Below are positions 15,074 through 22,683 of a stretch of DNA of 25,915 bases, in pieces (positions within the stretch are counted from its first letter, which is position 1; the number at the start of each line of letters is the position of its first letter). Under the pieces are notes generated by a model, which worked only from the letters and a program-made list of their open reading frames with translations, made no database searches and was not told the origin of the DNA. Source of the DNA: CALBTQ01 sp036725605 (GTDB lineage Bacteria > Lernaellota > Lernaellaia > Lernaellales > Lernaellaceae); assembly GCA_036725605.1 (NCBI GenBank), contig DAIMDW010000049.1, forward strand, positions 1 to 25,915, given 5' to 3'. The position numbers were made by a program, and so were the translations under genes.

Positions 15074-15397
15074 ATGACCAAGAAACGGCTGATAATCGAG
15101 AAAGAGGAAAAAATCATCGAGGAAGTGATCGTCGTCGACGAGGATCCGGCGCCGTCGGGATATCGCCCCCGCCCCGCTCCGCATTTCACGCCGCCCGTGG
15201 CGGATGAGCCGTCAAGCGTCGTCCCCGACGGCGCGGCGTTGTCGGCCGACGAATTGGCGCTGGTCACCAGCCAGAATCTGTCACATAGCGCGTGGCAGGC
15301 GACAACGATTGCCGAGAATCAGAACACGACCTCGCTGGCGGCGACGGTCCAGGCGGTCAACCTGATTTTCGGTCGGGAGCGACCGGGCAAACGGTAA
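15074..15397 (+). CDS. Reb-like protein with a charged, Pro-rich N-terminus
   Basis: 107 residues from ATG 15074 behind GAGGGGTG. The first 25 residues (MTKKRLIIEKEEKIIEE...) are strongly charged, followed by a Pro-rich stretch (GYRPRPAPHFTPP). From about residue 58 the pattern SQNLSHSAWQATTIAENQNTT...LIFG lines up with AQALSNAAHNATAAQQNANTI...LLYG of the RebB copies, so I read it as a Reb-family subunit whose usual N-terminal NPQITDAVTQ half has been replaced. It could be a minor subunit, a cap or an assembly factor; that is inference. The gene is in the reb operon, 37 nt before the next gene. Confidence 0.75.
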   Translation: MTKKRLIIEKEEKIIEEVIVVDEDPAPSGYRPRPAPHFTPPVADEPSSVVPDGAALSADELALVTSQNLSHSAWQATTIAENQNTTSLAATVQAVNLIFGRERPGKR

Positions 15398-15434
15398 TTT
15401 TAATCGAGCATCACACATGATGGCGGGAGAAATC

Positions 15435-15668
15435 ATGGCGAGCAACGAAGCGGTCAATGCGCAAATCGTCGATGCCATTTCCACCACGACCTCGGTCACG
15501 GTGGGCGAAGCGTCTTCGATGGCCTTGGGCATGTTTTATCAAGTGGAAGCGCAAGCCTTCGGGCTTTGCATGCAGAATGCGGTCAACGCCCAGAATCGCA
15601 TGAATCAAATCGGCGAAGCGGTGGTCGGTCAGGTCTGCTCAAAAATCCTATGCAAAATGGGATCGTAA
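15435..15668 (+). CDS. Short R-body protein, RebB family
   Basis: 77 residues from ATG 15435, which has GGGAGA upstream; the earlier in-frame ATG at 15417 has none. VNAQIVDAISTTTSVTVGEASSMALGMFYQVEAQAFGLCMQNAVNAQNRMNQIGEAVVGQ aligns over its length with the RebB copies (VNPQITDAxTQANVKILGDAPAMAMGNLYQATAQAL...). It differs by three Cys (GLCMQN, VCSKILCKMG), unusual for this family, and by a missing C-terminal YGVDT segment. It is probably a minor structural subunit comparable in size to the small Reb proteins of other loci. Confidence 0.85.
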   Translation: MASNEAVNAQIVDAISTTTSVTVGEASSMALGMFYQVEAQAFGLCMQNAVNAQNRMNQIGEAVVGQVCSKILCKMGS

Positions 15669-15727
15669 TTTTGCACCACGATTTGTCGCGCAGGGAATCG
15701 TGAACGAATTCGATCCGGAGGTCTTCC

Positions 15728-16057
15728 ATGTCCAACGAGCAAGCTTTGGTAGCCGGCAAAGGCAACGGCAATACGAATCAAGACAGTGGGCCGCAACCTT
15801 CCACCTATGCCAAGTCGATCGTGGCGCAGTCGACGACGATGGCCGTGCAGAACGCCCAGACGTTCCTCAACTACATCAGCATCGTCAGCGCGGCGGGCAT
15901 CGCGGTGTGCACCGAGAAGATGATCGAGCAAAAAGAGGAAGCCGCGTTGTGGGAGCAGGTGATCCAAAAGATCACCACCAACATGCAAAGCGCGGCCGAT
16001 CTGTTCAAGAAAATCAGCGAGGACGCCCAGGAAGTGATGGCCAAATTCAACCAATGA
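15728..16057 (+). CDS. Divergent Reb-like structural or accessory protein
   Basis: 109 residues; ATG 15728 has GGAGG 6 nt upstream. The N-terminus is a flexible Gly/Asn/Gln stretch. Residues 26-60 (YAKSIVAQSTTMAVQNAQTFLNYISIVSAAGIAVCTEKMI) have the Ala/Gln/Asn/Ser composition and helix pattern of Reb proteins, with weak similarity only. The C-terminal 45 residues (EQKEEAALWEQVIQKITTNMQSAADLFKKISEDAQEVMAKF) form an amphipathic helix or coiled coil. Position inside the operon supports an R-body role; direct homology to RebB is uncertain. Confidence 0.7.
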   Translation: MSNEQALVAGKGNGNTNQDSGPQPSTYAKSIVAQSTTMAVQNAQTFLNYISIVSAAGIAVCTEKMIEQKEEAALWEQVIQKITTNMQSAADLFKKISEDAQEVMAKFNQ

Positions 16058-16070
16058 GGAGGGGATGACC

Positions 16071-16670
16071 ATGCCGGAAACCTATTTGGCGATCACCACC
16101 ACCGACACCAATGCCGTCACTTACGTTCTGCTGGCGCAGCAAAACCTGTATCAGTCGCCCTGCCCCAAATACCCCTTCGCCATGATCGCCCATCACGCCG
16201 TGAATTACGTGCTTCCCGGCGGACAGTTCGATCCCGCCGACGAGACGCCCGCGGCGGGGGCGGTGCGCGAATTGCAAGAGAACACGAACGTCCAACTGCA
16301 GGAAAAGGATCTGACGCTGCTGATGAACGACAACGACGTCTGGGCGTTCACCGCGGCGGTAAACGCCGATTCGATCAAACCCGACGACATCAACGCGCTC
16401 ATCGAAAGCGGCGGCGTCACGGCGCGGAAAATCAACAACGTGTGCTGGACGACGTTGGAGGACGCCTTCGGCCGGCTGGGCAACAAGCCCGAATATCAGA
16501 TACTGCCGTGGGTGACCAACCAGATCGTCACGGCGCTCAACGCCGGGTTCACCAAGGAGATGATCAACGAGAACGCCAACGAATCGCACCTCTTTTTCGC
16601 CCAGGCGCTGGCCCACCTGCTGTTGGACAACACATCGAACGAGCCGGCGCCGGAGAAGAAAGCGTCATGA
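16071..16670 (+). CDS. R-body-operon protein with degenerate Nudix box
   Basis: 199 residues. The SD AGGAGG (16057-16062) is 8 nt from ATG 16071 and too close to ATG 16065, so I start at MPETYL. Residues 50-74, GGQFDPADETPAAGAVRELQENTNV, resemble the Nudix box (GX5EX7REUXEEXGU), but with one extra residue before the first Glu and with Asn in place of the second Glu of the EE pair and of the Gly. HHAVNYVLPGG before it is the usual strand-turn entry. The fold is probably Nudix, while hydrolase activity is doubtful. Residues 130-199 are helical. It overlaps the next gene by 4 nt (ATGA), so the two are translationally coupled. It may be a nucleotide sensor or an assembly partner; both are inference. 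I do not recall a Nudix-like gene in the classical reb loci. Confidence 0.75.
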   Translation: MPETYLAITTTDTNAVTYVLLAQQNLYQSPCPKYPFAMIAHHAVNYVLPGGQFDPADETPAAGAVRELQENTNVQLQEKDLTLLMNDNDVWAFTAAVNADSIKPDDINALIESGGVTARKINNVCWTTLEDAFGRLGNKPEYQILPWVTNQIVTALNAGFTKEMINENANESHLFFAQALAHLLLDNTSNEPAPEKKAS

Positions 16671-16948
16671 AAGACAAGGACGCCGCCGACATCAATTCAT
16701 CGATGCAGGAGCTGATCGACTGGCAGCAAAAGCAGATGTCCTCGCTGATGCAGCAGGTGAAAAAGGTGACCGAAACGAACCTGGAAGCGGCCTCGGCCAT
16801 CCGGGAGGAAGCGACGACGCCTCCCCCGCCGTTGGAAGTGCCCGACGAAATGCAGCAACAGGTCGCCGCGTTCATCACTCGGGTCGAGGCTTCGATCAAT
16901 GCTTCCATCACGCAGTTGACCGACGCGTTGGGCAAGCTGAAGAAATGA
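16667..16948 (+). CDS. Small coiled-coil protein of the R-body operon
   Basis: 93 residues, start ATG 16667 overlapping the previous stop (ATGA). Residues 10-48 (SSMQELIDWQQKQMSSLMQQVKKVTETNLEAAS) and 60-92 (EMQQQVAAFITRVEASINASITQLTDALGKLKK) are amphipathic helices separated by a Pro-rich hinge (TTPPPPLEVP). This gives a helix-hinge-helix shape. No known domain. Coupling to the Nudix-like gene suggests a complex between the two products. It is the last gene before the copy-2 element and the regulator genes. Confidence 0.75.
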   Translation: MKDKDAADINSSMQELIDWQQKQMSSLMQQVKKVTETNLEAASAIREEATTPPPPLEVPDEMQQQVAAFITRVEASINASITQLTDALGKLKK

Positions 16949-16953
16949 CGACC

Positions 16954-16974
16954 GTCGCCGAATTGACTATCGAC
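16954..16974 (+). promoter_or_regulatory. Copy 2 of the 21-bp R-body-locus element
   Basis: Same GTCGCCGAATTGAC core as 14151-14171, ending ATCGAC, followed by TTTCG and seven T. It starts 5 nt after the stop of the coiled-coil gene and 100 nt before the first LuxR-type gene. Here TTGACT-17-TATTTC could also serve as a promoter. Confidence 0.5.
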
Positions 16975-17053
16975 TTTCGTTTTTTTATTTCGTGTTATGT
17001 ATTTATTCTCCCCATGAAAATTCCGAGCCGCTCCATTGATTGATGAGGTATTT

Positions 17054-17416
17054 ATGGACGATCTCTCGGCGACTCCCGGAAAAGACGACGGTGAAAAAGT
17101 GCAGCCGGCGGCGCCCATTCGTGTGCGCACGTTGAATCTCGGCGAAAAGGTTTATGCCTTGATCTGCGCCGACACCTCGACGGTCGATTCGTTCATCTCC
17201 CTGACGATGGCCGAACGGCACGTGATCCTCGGCATTCTCCGCGGCGAATCCAACCGGGAAATCGCCCGCCGGCGCGGGACGTCGGAAAACACCATCGCCA
17301 ACCAAACGGCCGCCATCTTTCGAAAATTCGAAGTCGCCTCGCGAGCCGAACTGGTCTCCCTGTTGATGCGCACGTTGACCGACCGGGCCGGGAAAACCAC
17401 GTCGATTGCCCGCTGA
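17054..17416 (+). CDS. LuxR-type HTH transcription regulator (R-body locus, first)
   Basis: 120 residues from ATG 17054 behind GATGAGGT. Residues 49-105 form a LuxR/GerE helix-turn-helix: SLTMAERHVILGILRGESNREIARRRGTSENTIANQTAAIFRKFEVASRAELVSLLM, matching the family pattern (E-R-V-G-S-N-EIA-T-T-I-IFRK-V-SRAEL). There is no receiver or autoinducer domain; the first 48 residues are short and without a known fold. It lies 105 nt downstream of the reb operon on the same strand with a copy of the 21-bp element between. A local activator or repressor of the reb genes is the natural inference. Confidence 0.85.
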   Translation: MDDLSATPGKDDGEKVQPAAPIRVRTLNLGEKVYALICADTSTVDSFISLTMAERHVILGILRGESNREIARRRGTSENTIANQTAAIFRKFEVASRAELVSLLMRTLTDRAGKTTSIAR

Positions 17417-17447
17417 GCAACGGTTAAATTGGTTTATTGTCATTTAA

Positions 17448-17468
17448 TTAACTATGGACAGGCTGTCC
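17448..17468 (+). promoter_or_regulatory. Dyad and possible degenerate element copy before the second LuxR-type gene
   Basis: TTAACTATGGAC (17448-17459) resembles the second half of the 21-bp element (TTGACTATCGAC). It overlaps a perfect dyad GGACAG-G-CTGTCC (17456-17468). It lies about 180 nt before the second regulator gene in an AT-rich leader. Candidate operator. Confidence 0.4.
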
Positions 17469-17650
17469 CCGTAAGTTTATCGTCTTTTTCGATGATGGTT
17501 TTCCTTAGGTATTTAAATTTACGCCCCGAAGTCCAAAAAAATCGGATTTATCCACAAAATTAGGAGAGCACACGGCGGTTTTTACCGAAATTCGCTCCCC
17601 ATTTTTTTGCCCGTTGAAAATGGCGTTTTGTATCGGATACGGAGGGGGTA

Positions 17651-18145
17651 ATGAACAAAGCGAAAAAGAGCGGCGAGAATTGTCTCTCGCGAATCCGCAG
17701 CGACCTGCAAACAAAACTGGATCAACAATGGCGCGTCATGCTTTCCATGTGGGTGGCGCAAATCGTCGACCAACATAACGCGGAACCCGGCGACCACAGC
17801 ACCGACGAGTTGAACCGCGCCGTGTTCATCTGGCACGAGTTGCTCGACGGACATTGGAAGCTGATCTATCAATTCGAGGAAAACGGCTGTCTGTTTTCGC
17901 TGCTGCAAAAAATGGAAACCGGCGACAACAAGGGCTTGTCCGAGCGGGAAAAACAGGTCGTCGAATACATCGTGCGCGGATGTTCGAACAAATACATCGC
18001 GCTGGATCTGGCGCTGAGCGAATCGTCGGTCGCCACGATGCTCAACCGGGCGATGAAAAAATTGCGCGTCGAATCGCGCATCGATCTGATCAAAACGATT
18101 CCGCCCCTGGCCTTCGACGTCAAAGAGCGCGCCAAGGCCGGCTAG
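17651..18145 (+). CDS. LuxR-type HTH transcription regulator (R-body locus, second)
   Basis: 164 residues; ATG 17651 follows GGAGGGGG. Residues 95-148 are a LuxR/GerE helix-turn-helix (GLSEREKQVVEYIVRGCSNKYIALDLALSESSVATMLNRAMKKLRVESRIDLIK). The N-terminal 90 residues are helical with many Trp (WRVMLSMWVAQIVD, FIWHELLDGHWKLIYQFEENG) and resemble no sensor domain I know. They may bind a small ligand or protein partner. The gene follows the first LuxR-type gene by 234 nt, an AT-rich stretch that probably holds its own promoter. It ends 11 nt from the convergent diguanylate cyclase gene. Confidence 0.83.
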   Translation: MNKAKKSGENCLSRIRSDLQTKLDQQWRVMLSMWVAQIVDQHNAEPGDHSTDELNRAVFIWHELLDGHWKLIYQFEENGCLFSLLQKMETGDNKGLSEREKQVVEYIVRGCSNKYIALDLALSESSVATMLNRAMKKLRVESRIDLIKTIPPLAFDVKERAKAG

Positions 18146-18156
18146 CGGTCAAGCGT

Positions 18157-18966
18157 TCAGTTGTCGGCGGATTGGCCTTCGACCCGGTTGCGGCCGGCGT
18201 GCTTGGCGCGGTAAAGGGCGGTGTCGGCCTGGGCGATGAGCGTGTCGGGCAATTGCCGGCCGTCGGGGATTAACGTGGCGACGCCGAAACTGGCGGTGAC
18301 GTGCGCGGCGGCGTCGGAGCGTTCGTGCGGGATGCACAATCCGACGATGCAGCTCCGGATCTTTTCGGCCAACTCCCACGCCTGGTCGCCGGTCGTTTCG
18401 GGCAGCATGATCACGAATTCCTCGCCGCCGTAACGCGCGGCCAGATCGCTGGAACGCCCGACCCAATGCCGGATCGCCCCGGCCACCTGTTTGAGACAAT
18501 CGTCGCCGGCCAGATGCCCGTTGGTGTCGTTGTAGGACTTGAAGCAATCCACGTCGATCATGATCAGGGAGATCGGTTGTTGGCTTCGCCGGGCGCGGGC
18601 GAATTCCTCGTGGTACTTGGCGGTGAAGAATCGCTTGTTGGCCAGGCCGGTCAGGCCGTCCTGGTTGGCCAGCGCCTGCAATTCACGGTTGGCGGCGTCG
18701 AGTTTCCGGTTGGTCTGCGCCAACTCGCTGGTGCGCTCGGCTACCAGGAGTTCCAACTGTTCCTGCCGCTTGATCAACTGATAGGTCCGCAGCCAATACA
18801 ACAAAAACAGCGCGCCGCCCAGCGCGAAAAACAACGACACATAGGCAATCAATGTCGACCAGGAAAACGAGGCGGGGGTTGTCGCGGTCTGCGCCGAGGC
18901 GATCCGCACCCCGGCCAGCAGCCACAGACCGAGCCCAAAATGAGCTATCGCGCTTCGTTTTCTCAT
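18157..18966 (-). CDS. Membrane-anchored diguanylate cyclase (GGDEF domain)
   Basis: 269 residues. An N-terminal signal-like hydrophobic segment (7-25) and a transmembrane helix (about 38-58) give a short periplasmic loop only. A coiled coil (63-100, RQEQLELLVAERTSELAQTNRKLDAANREL) leads into the GGDEF domain: DGLTGLANKRFF, MIDVDCFKSYNDTNGHLAGDDCL, and the signature GGEEF at 180-184. The inhibitory I-site RxxD is intact as RSSD (171-174), five residues before GGEEF, so product feedback is expected. It should make cyclic di-GMP from two GTP. No sensor domain of substance is present. Start ATG 18966 has GAAAGAG upstream. Convergent with the second LuxR-type gene. Confidence 0.92.
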   Translation of the reverse strand: MRKRSAIAHFGLGLWLLAGVRIASAQTATTPASFSWSTLIAYVSLFFALGGALFLLYWLRTYQLIKRQEQLELLVAERTSELAQTNRKLDAANRELQALANQDGLTGLANKRFFTAKYHEEFARARRSQQPISLIMIDVDCFKSYNDTNGHLAGDDCLKQVAGAIRHWVGRSSDLAARYGGEEFVIMLPETTGDQAWELAEKIRSCIVGLCIPHERSDAAAHVTASFGVATLIPDGRQLPDTLIAQADTALYRAKHAGRNRVEGQSADN

Positions 18967-19068
18967 CGACGTTTGCTCTTTCGGCTTGTTTTATCGAGAC
19001 ATAATTAGAATATCGAAAATAAACCATAAAAGAAAAGTGCTTTTTTTATCCCACTTGGACAGGAAAAT

Positions 19069-20352
19069 TCAGCGCAGCGCCGCGGCGATATACTTCGCCA
19101 GATTCGCGGCGAGAATCTCGTTGCCGGCCACGTTCACATGACAGCAGATATCGGTGTAGATCGTCTCCGGATGATCGGCGAAAACCTGCGTGAAATCATG
19201 GAAGTCGATGCCTTCCGCCGCCAGCGTCCGCCCCGCCTCGGCCAGCAGCGGATAGGCCCGGGCGGCCAACGGCGCATAGGGAAATTCCAGGTTGTAGGCC
19301 TTTTGCTTTTCCTCGGCCGACAGCGGTTTGGAATCGGCGTAGTACTGGTTGGGCTGCAGAAAATGCAGGTACTTGATGCCGTTGGCGCGGCACAGGCGGG
19401 CCAGTTGCCGCGAACCGTTCTGCCACTTGGTGATCGCGGCCTTGAGCGCCGCCTGATCGTTTTCATATTGCTTCGCCGGCCCGGACACCTGAAACGATTG
19501 TTCCTGACCGGCGAGGTTTTCCAGCAGATCCCCCTGCGCCTCGTCGATTTTCCCCTGATACCAACGGTCGAGGCGATGCCAGACCAGCAACGACGAGCTG
19601 AGATAAGGCAGACCCCAACGCTCGAAGCGATGCCGCCACCGGGCCCGTTTTTCGTAAAGGGCCTGCAGCCGGCCGACGTCGCGCGTCATGTGCGGATCGT
19701 ATCCCCGGCGCGCCTGCGTGCGCCAATTGCGCGGGAAGCTCAGAGCGACGCCGTAGGGGCGATTTTCCGCCAGCGGCAGGGTCACTTCGTTGAAGCCGTC
19801 GAGGTTGATCACCATGTCGAAGCTGTGCCCCTGGGCGAGCAGGTAGGCGAGAATCATCACCTGTTGCGGTTGCTTGCCGCCCTTGAGCGCCAGGTTGTGG
19901 ATGCGGATGATTCGTTTTTCGCCGGGCATTTCCTCGCGCAGACGGGCGATCAGCGAGCCTTGCGCAAAGCGGAAATATTGCACCAACGAGCCGCCCATGA
20001 GCGCGATGTCCAACACGGCCGGATCGTCGCCGAGCGGCGGTTCGGGGGCGAAAAAGCCGTAACGATTGACGTTGGGATCGATGCTGCGATCGACGGCGAA
20101 GCCGAAATACGGATGCAGCACATTGGTCGCCAACCGCTCGCCTTCGCCGGGCAGCGTAAATTGATCGGCTTCGCGCTCGCCGTGCAGCCGGGCGCGGATT
20201 TCACTGCGTTCCGGCGTACCGTCCCAACCAATGCTCAACAGCACATAGGATACGATTTCCGCCGCCAACAACGCGGCCAACAGTGCGCCGAACAACAACA
20301 GCAAGCGAGAGCGTTTGGTTCGGTTCAACTCGGTCATCTCAAGGGGTTTCAT
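19069..20352 (-). CDS. SGNH/GDSL-hydrolase-like protein with N-terminal membrane anchor
   Basis: 427 residues from ATG 20352, the first ATG before the basic stretch NRTKRSR; ATG 20337 is an alternative and neither has a strong SD. One membrane helix at residues 17-40 places the rest outside the inner membrane. Motifs: block I ALMGGSLVQ (119-125, Ser122 as nucleophile), FDMVINLDGFNEV (179-190, Asn188 in the place of the GxND block) and DICCHVNVAGNEILA (from 401, Asp401 and His405 as the C-terminal Asp/His pair). These fit an SGNH-like esterase or acetyltransferase domain of the type used in polysaccharide modification, but substrate cannot be told. It is divergent from the lipoprotein gene at 20469. 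Confidence 0.8.
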   Translation of the reverse strand: MKPLEMTELNRTKRSRLLLLFGALLAALLAAEIVSYVLLSIGWDGTPERSEIRARLHGEREADQFTLPGEGERLATNVLHPYFGFAVDRSIDPNVNRYGFFAPEPPLGDDPAVLDIALMGGSLVQYFRFAQGSLIARLREEMPGEKRIIRIHNLALKGGKQPQQVMILAYLLAQGHSFDMVINLDGFNEVTLPLAENRPYGVALSFPRNWRTQARRGYDPHMTRDVGRLQALYEKRARWRHRFERWGLPYLSSSLLVWHRLDRWYQGKIDEAQGDLLENLAGQEQSFQVSGPAKQYENDQAALKAAITKWQNGSRQLARLCRANGIKYLHFLQPNQYYADSKPLSAEEKQKAYNLEFPYAPLAARAYPLLAEAGRTLAAEGIDFHDFTQVFADHPETIYTDICCHVNVAGNEILAANLAKYIAAALR

Positions 20353-20468
20353 AGTACATCCGGCGGCGATGTTCAATCGCCGAATTGAGTTTGGCGCATC
20401 GTTTGCCCCGCGAGGATTTTCCGCCGATAATTGAAGGGTAAACCCGTAGCGTCAAAGGCGGTGACCTC

Positions 20469-21041
20469 ATGAAGCACGCCCCGGCATTCATCATCCTTCT
20501 GTTGGCGACGTTGCTGGCCGGCGGATCGTTCTTCGCTTGCGGCGACGATGACGAAGAATCGCGGCACGCGCCGGCGAGCGACGACGACGATGACGACGAC
20601 GCCCAACCGCCCGTCGACGACGATGATGATGACAACGACGATGACGACGATGGCGACCCCGGCAACTGGACGCCCGACGATTTCTCCGGCGTCTGGACCG
20701 GCACGATGGACATCGTCATGGAATCCGGCCAGGGCGGCGGGACCGCGTCGATCCGGATGGAAATCGAGGTCGCCGACGATTGGTCGTTCACCGGCACGTT
20801 TTCCGACCCCACCTGCCCCGACGATCCGGCCTGCCCCGACCACGAGGCGGTCGGCGGATCGATCGACCTGATGTTCGACACGGTCACCTTCTCGTTCCGT
20901 TTCGATTGCGAAACCGACGACATCACCTATTTCTACTTCATGGAAGGCGACGTGGCCTGGCAGCACATGAGCGGCGATTTCTTTTCCCTCGACGGCCTCA
21001 ACGTGCAGCAAAACCACGGCACCTGGGACGTGACCAAGTAA
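20469..21041 (+). CDS. Secreted GVWTGTM-family protein (first paralogue)
   Basis: 190 residues. The signal peptide ends SFFAC, a weak lipobox, directly followed by GDDDEES and an Asp-rich linker to about residue 58. The mature domain begins DFSGVWTGTMDIVMES and has the strand pattern ASIRMEIEVADDWSFTGTF ... SIDLMFDTVTFSFRFD ... GTWDVTK. It is homologous to the protein at 22684-23232 (GVWTGTM, DWSFxGTF, GxWDxxxD), suggesting a small beta-barrel, possibly lipocalin-like. No function known. SD-like AAGGCGGTG precedes ATG 20469. Confidence 0.8.
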   Translation: MKHAPAFIILLLATLLAGGSFFACGDDDEESRHAPASDDDDDDDAQPPVDDDDDDNDDDDDGDPGNWTPDDFSGVWTGTMDIVMESGQGGGTASIRMEIEVADDWSFTGTFSDPTCPDDPACPDHEAVGGSIDLMFDTVTFSFRFDCETDDITYFYFMEGDVAWQHMSGDFFSLDGLNVQQNHGTWDVTK

Positions 21042-21144
21042 CGCCTTGCGCCCACCGGTCACATGTTGAATACTTGCAGGTGCAACAATTACAAACAGCG
21101 ATAATATCCGTGAGTTGATTGTTTAAAAACAAAAGGAGGGGACG

Positions 21145-21591
<447 letters not shown>

Positions 21592-21614
21592 GCGTAAAAC
21601 TCATTCGCGAACGA

Positions 21615-22502
21615 TCACGGCGCGGCCTCGGTCGCGCCGTTTTCTTTTAACGGTTTGAGCCGCCCGGTGCACACGATCCACACCGCCAGCGCGCCCAGGG
21701 GAATCCAGCCGAGCACGCCCAAAATGCCGACCCACAGGATGTCGGCGCGGCCGGTGAACCACAAAACCAGCCACGAGCCGCCCAGGGAGTTGAACGACGC
21801 GTGCGCCAGACAAACGGGCCAGATGCTGTCGCTGGCGCTGCGCAACCAGCCGAAGACGATCGAGATCAGCACCGTGCTGATCGGAAAGACGGCCAATCCC
21901 CACAGCGGATGCTGCGGATACTGATAGCCCAGTAAAACCAGCGGGAAATGCCACACGCCCCAAATCAGGCCGGTGACGATCGCCCCCGCCAACGGCCGGC
22001 GCGCGAACAAGCGCGGCTGTAAATAGCTGCGCCAACCGAATTCCTCGCCCCACAACACGAAGGTGGCGATCAGACTGAGAATCGCTCCCTGCAACGGCAT
22101 GACGTAGGTCACCACCGCCTGCGCCGTCGCGGGGATTTCCTTCCCGGGGGCGCGTGATTGGAGGAAGCTGGCCGCGGTGAAATCGGGCCTGCCCAGGTCG
22201 AAAACATAGGCCAGCAGGATGATCAGCGCGACGACCGGCACGGTCCACAGCCAGCCGAACAGGTACAGTCGCCAATGACGGAAGTTCGGTTTGAGGCCGG
22301 CGTCGGCGAAGCCTTCGCGCGTGACGAACTTGCGCACGAGAATCGCGGCGATCGCCGGGGCGAAACCGCCGGGCAACAACAGCGCCTGAAACACCGGCGC
22401 GTTGGGATCGACGCCGACCAGGACCATCGGCACCCACATCAGCCAGGCCAGCCCGAACGATAGGGTCAAGTAAACGGAAATTCCTTTGGCGTCTTTGCTC
22501 AT
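21615..22502 (-). CDS. CPBP-family (CAAX-like) intramembrane metalloprotease
   Basis: 295 residues with about eight hydrophobic segments. Start ATG 22502 (MSKDAKGIS) has GGTGGG upstream; the longer open frame adds a poor N-terminus. The Abi/CPBP motifs are present: EEFGWR at 153-158, FxxxH-type WGVWHFP (His185) and HASFN (His234, Asn238). Glu153/154 and the two His coordinate the metal in this family. Members cleave membrane proteins or prenylated substrates and include bacteriocin-immunity proteins. No peptide or bacteriocin gene is next to it, so its substrate is unknown. Divergent from the lipoprotein gene at 22684. Confidence 0.9.
   Translation of the reverse strand: MSKDAKGISVYLTLSFGLAWLMWVPMVLVGVDPNAPVFQALLLPGGFAPAIAAILVRKFVTREGFADAGLKPNFRHWRLYLFGWLWTVPVVALIILLAYVFDLGRPDFTAASFLQSRAPGKEIPATAQAVVTYVMPLQGAILSLIATFVLWGEEFGWRSYLQPRLFARRPLAGAIVTGLIWGVWHFPLVLLGYQYPQHPLWGLAVFPISTVLISIVFGWLRSASDSIWPVCLAHASFNSLGGSWLVLWFTGRADILWVGILGVLGWIPLGALAVWIVCTGRLKPLKENGATEAAP
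21617..21648 (+). terminator. Terminator of the poly-Asp gene, inside the end of the opposite gene
   Basis: ACGGCGCG, loop GCCTCGGT, CGCGCCGT and then TTTTCTTTT. It serves the plus-strand lipoprotein gene ending at 21591, yet it lies within the last codons of the convergent CPBP protease gene (stop at 21615). Confidence 0.85.
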
Positions 22503-22616
22503 GCTATGCCCACCCGTCGTGCGTTGTTCGCCGTTTCTTTTTCGTTGCTCGTCGGTACGGAGCCCATCTTGGCAGATCGACGCCGGATCAACAACCGGCG
22601 ACGACGCGCGACGCGC

Positions 22617-22645
22617 TTGGCGCGACTCGCCGGTTATGGTATTGT
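22617..22645 (+). promoter_or_regulatory. Promoter of the second GVWTGTM gene
   Basis: TTGGCG (22617-22622), 17 bp, TATTGT (22640-22645) with TGG directly before the -10. Upstream is a 6-bp inverted repeat CGCCGG...CCGGCG (22581-22600). Confidence 0.55.
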
Positions 22646-22683
22646 GAAGATACTCATTCAACCAAATTCAGCAGGAGAATGGA

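Noticed and set aside
19138..20388. 416-residue open frame on the plus strand
   Set aside because: Antisense to the SGNH-like gene; composition typical of a shadow frame.
21615..22502. Immunity protein of a bacteriocin system
   Set aside because: CPBP proteases can have that role, but no peptide, modification or export gene lies next to it.
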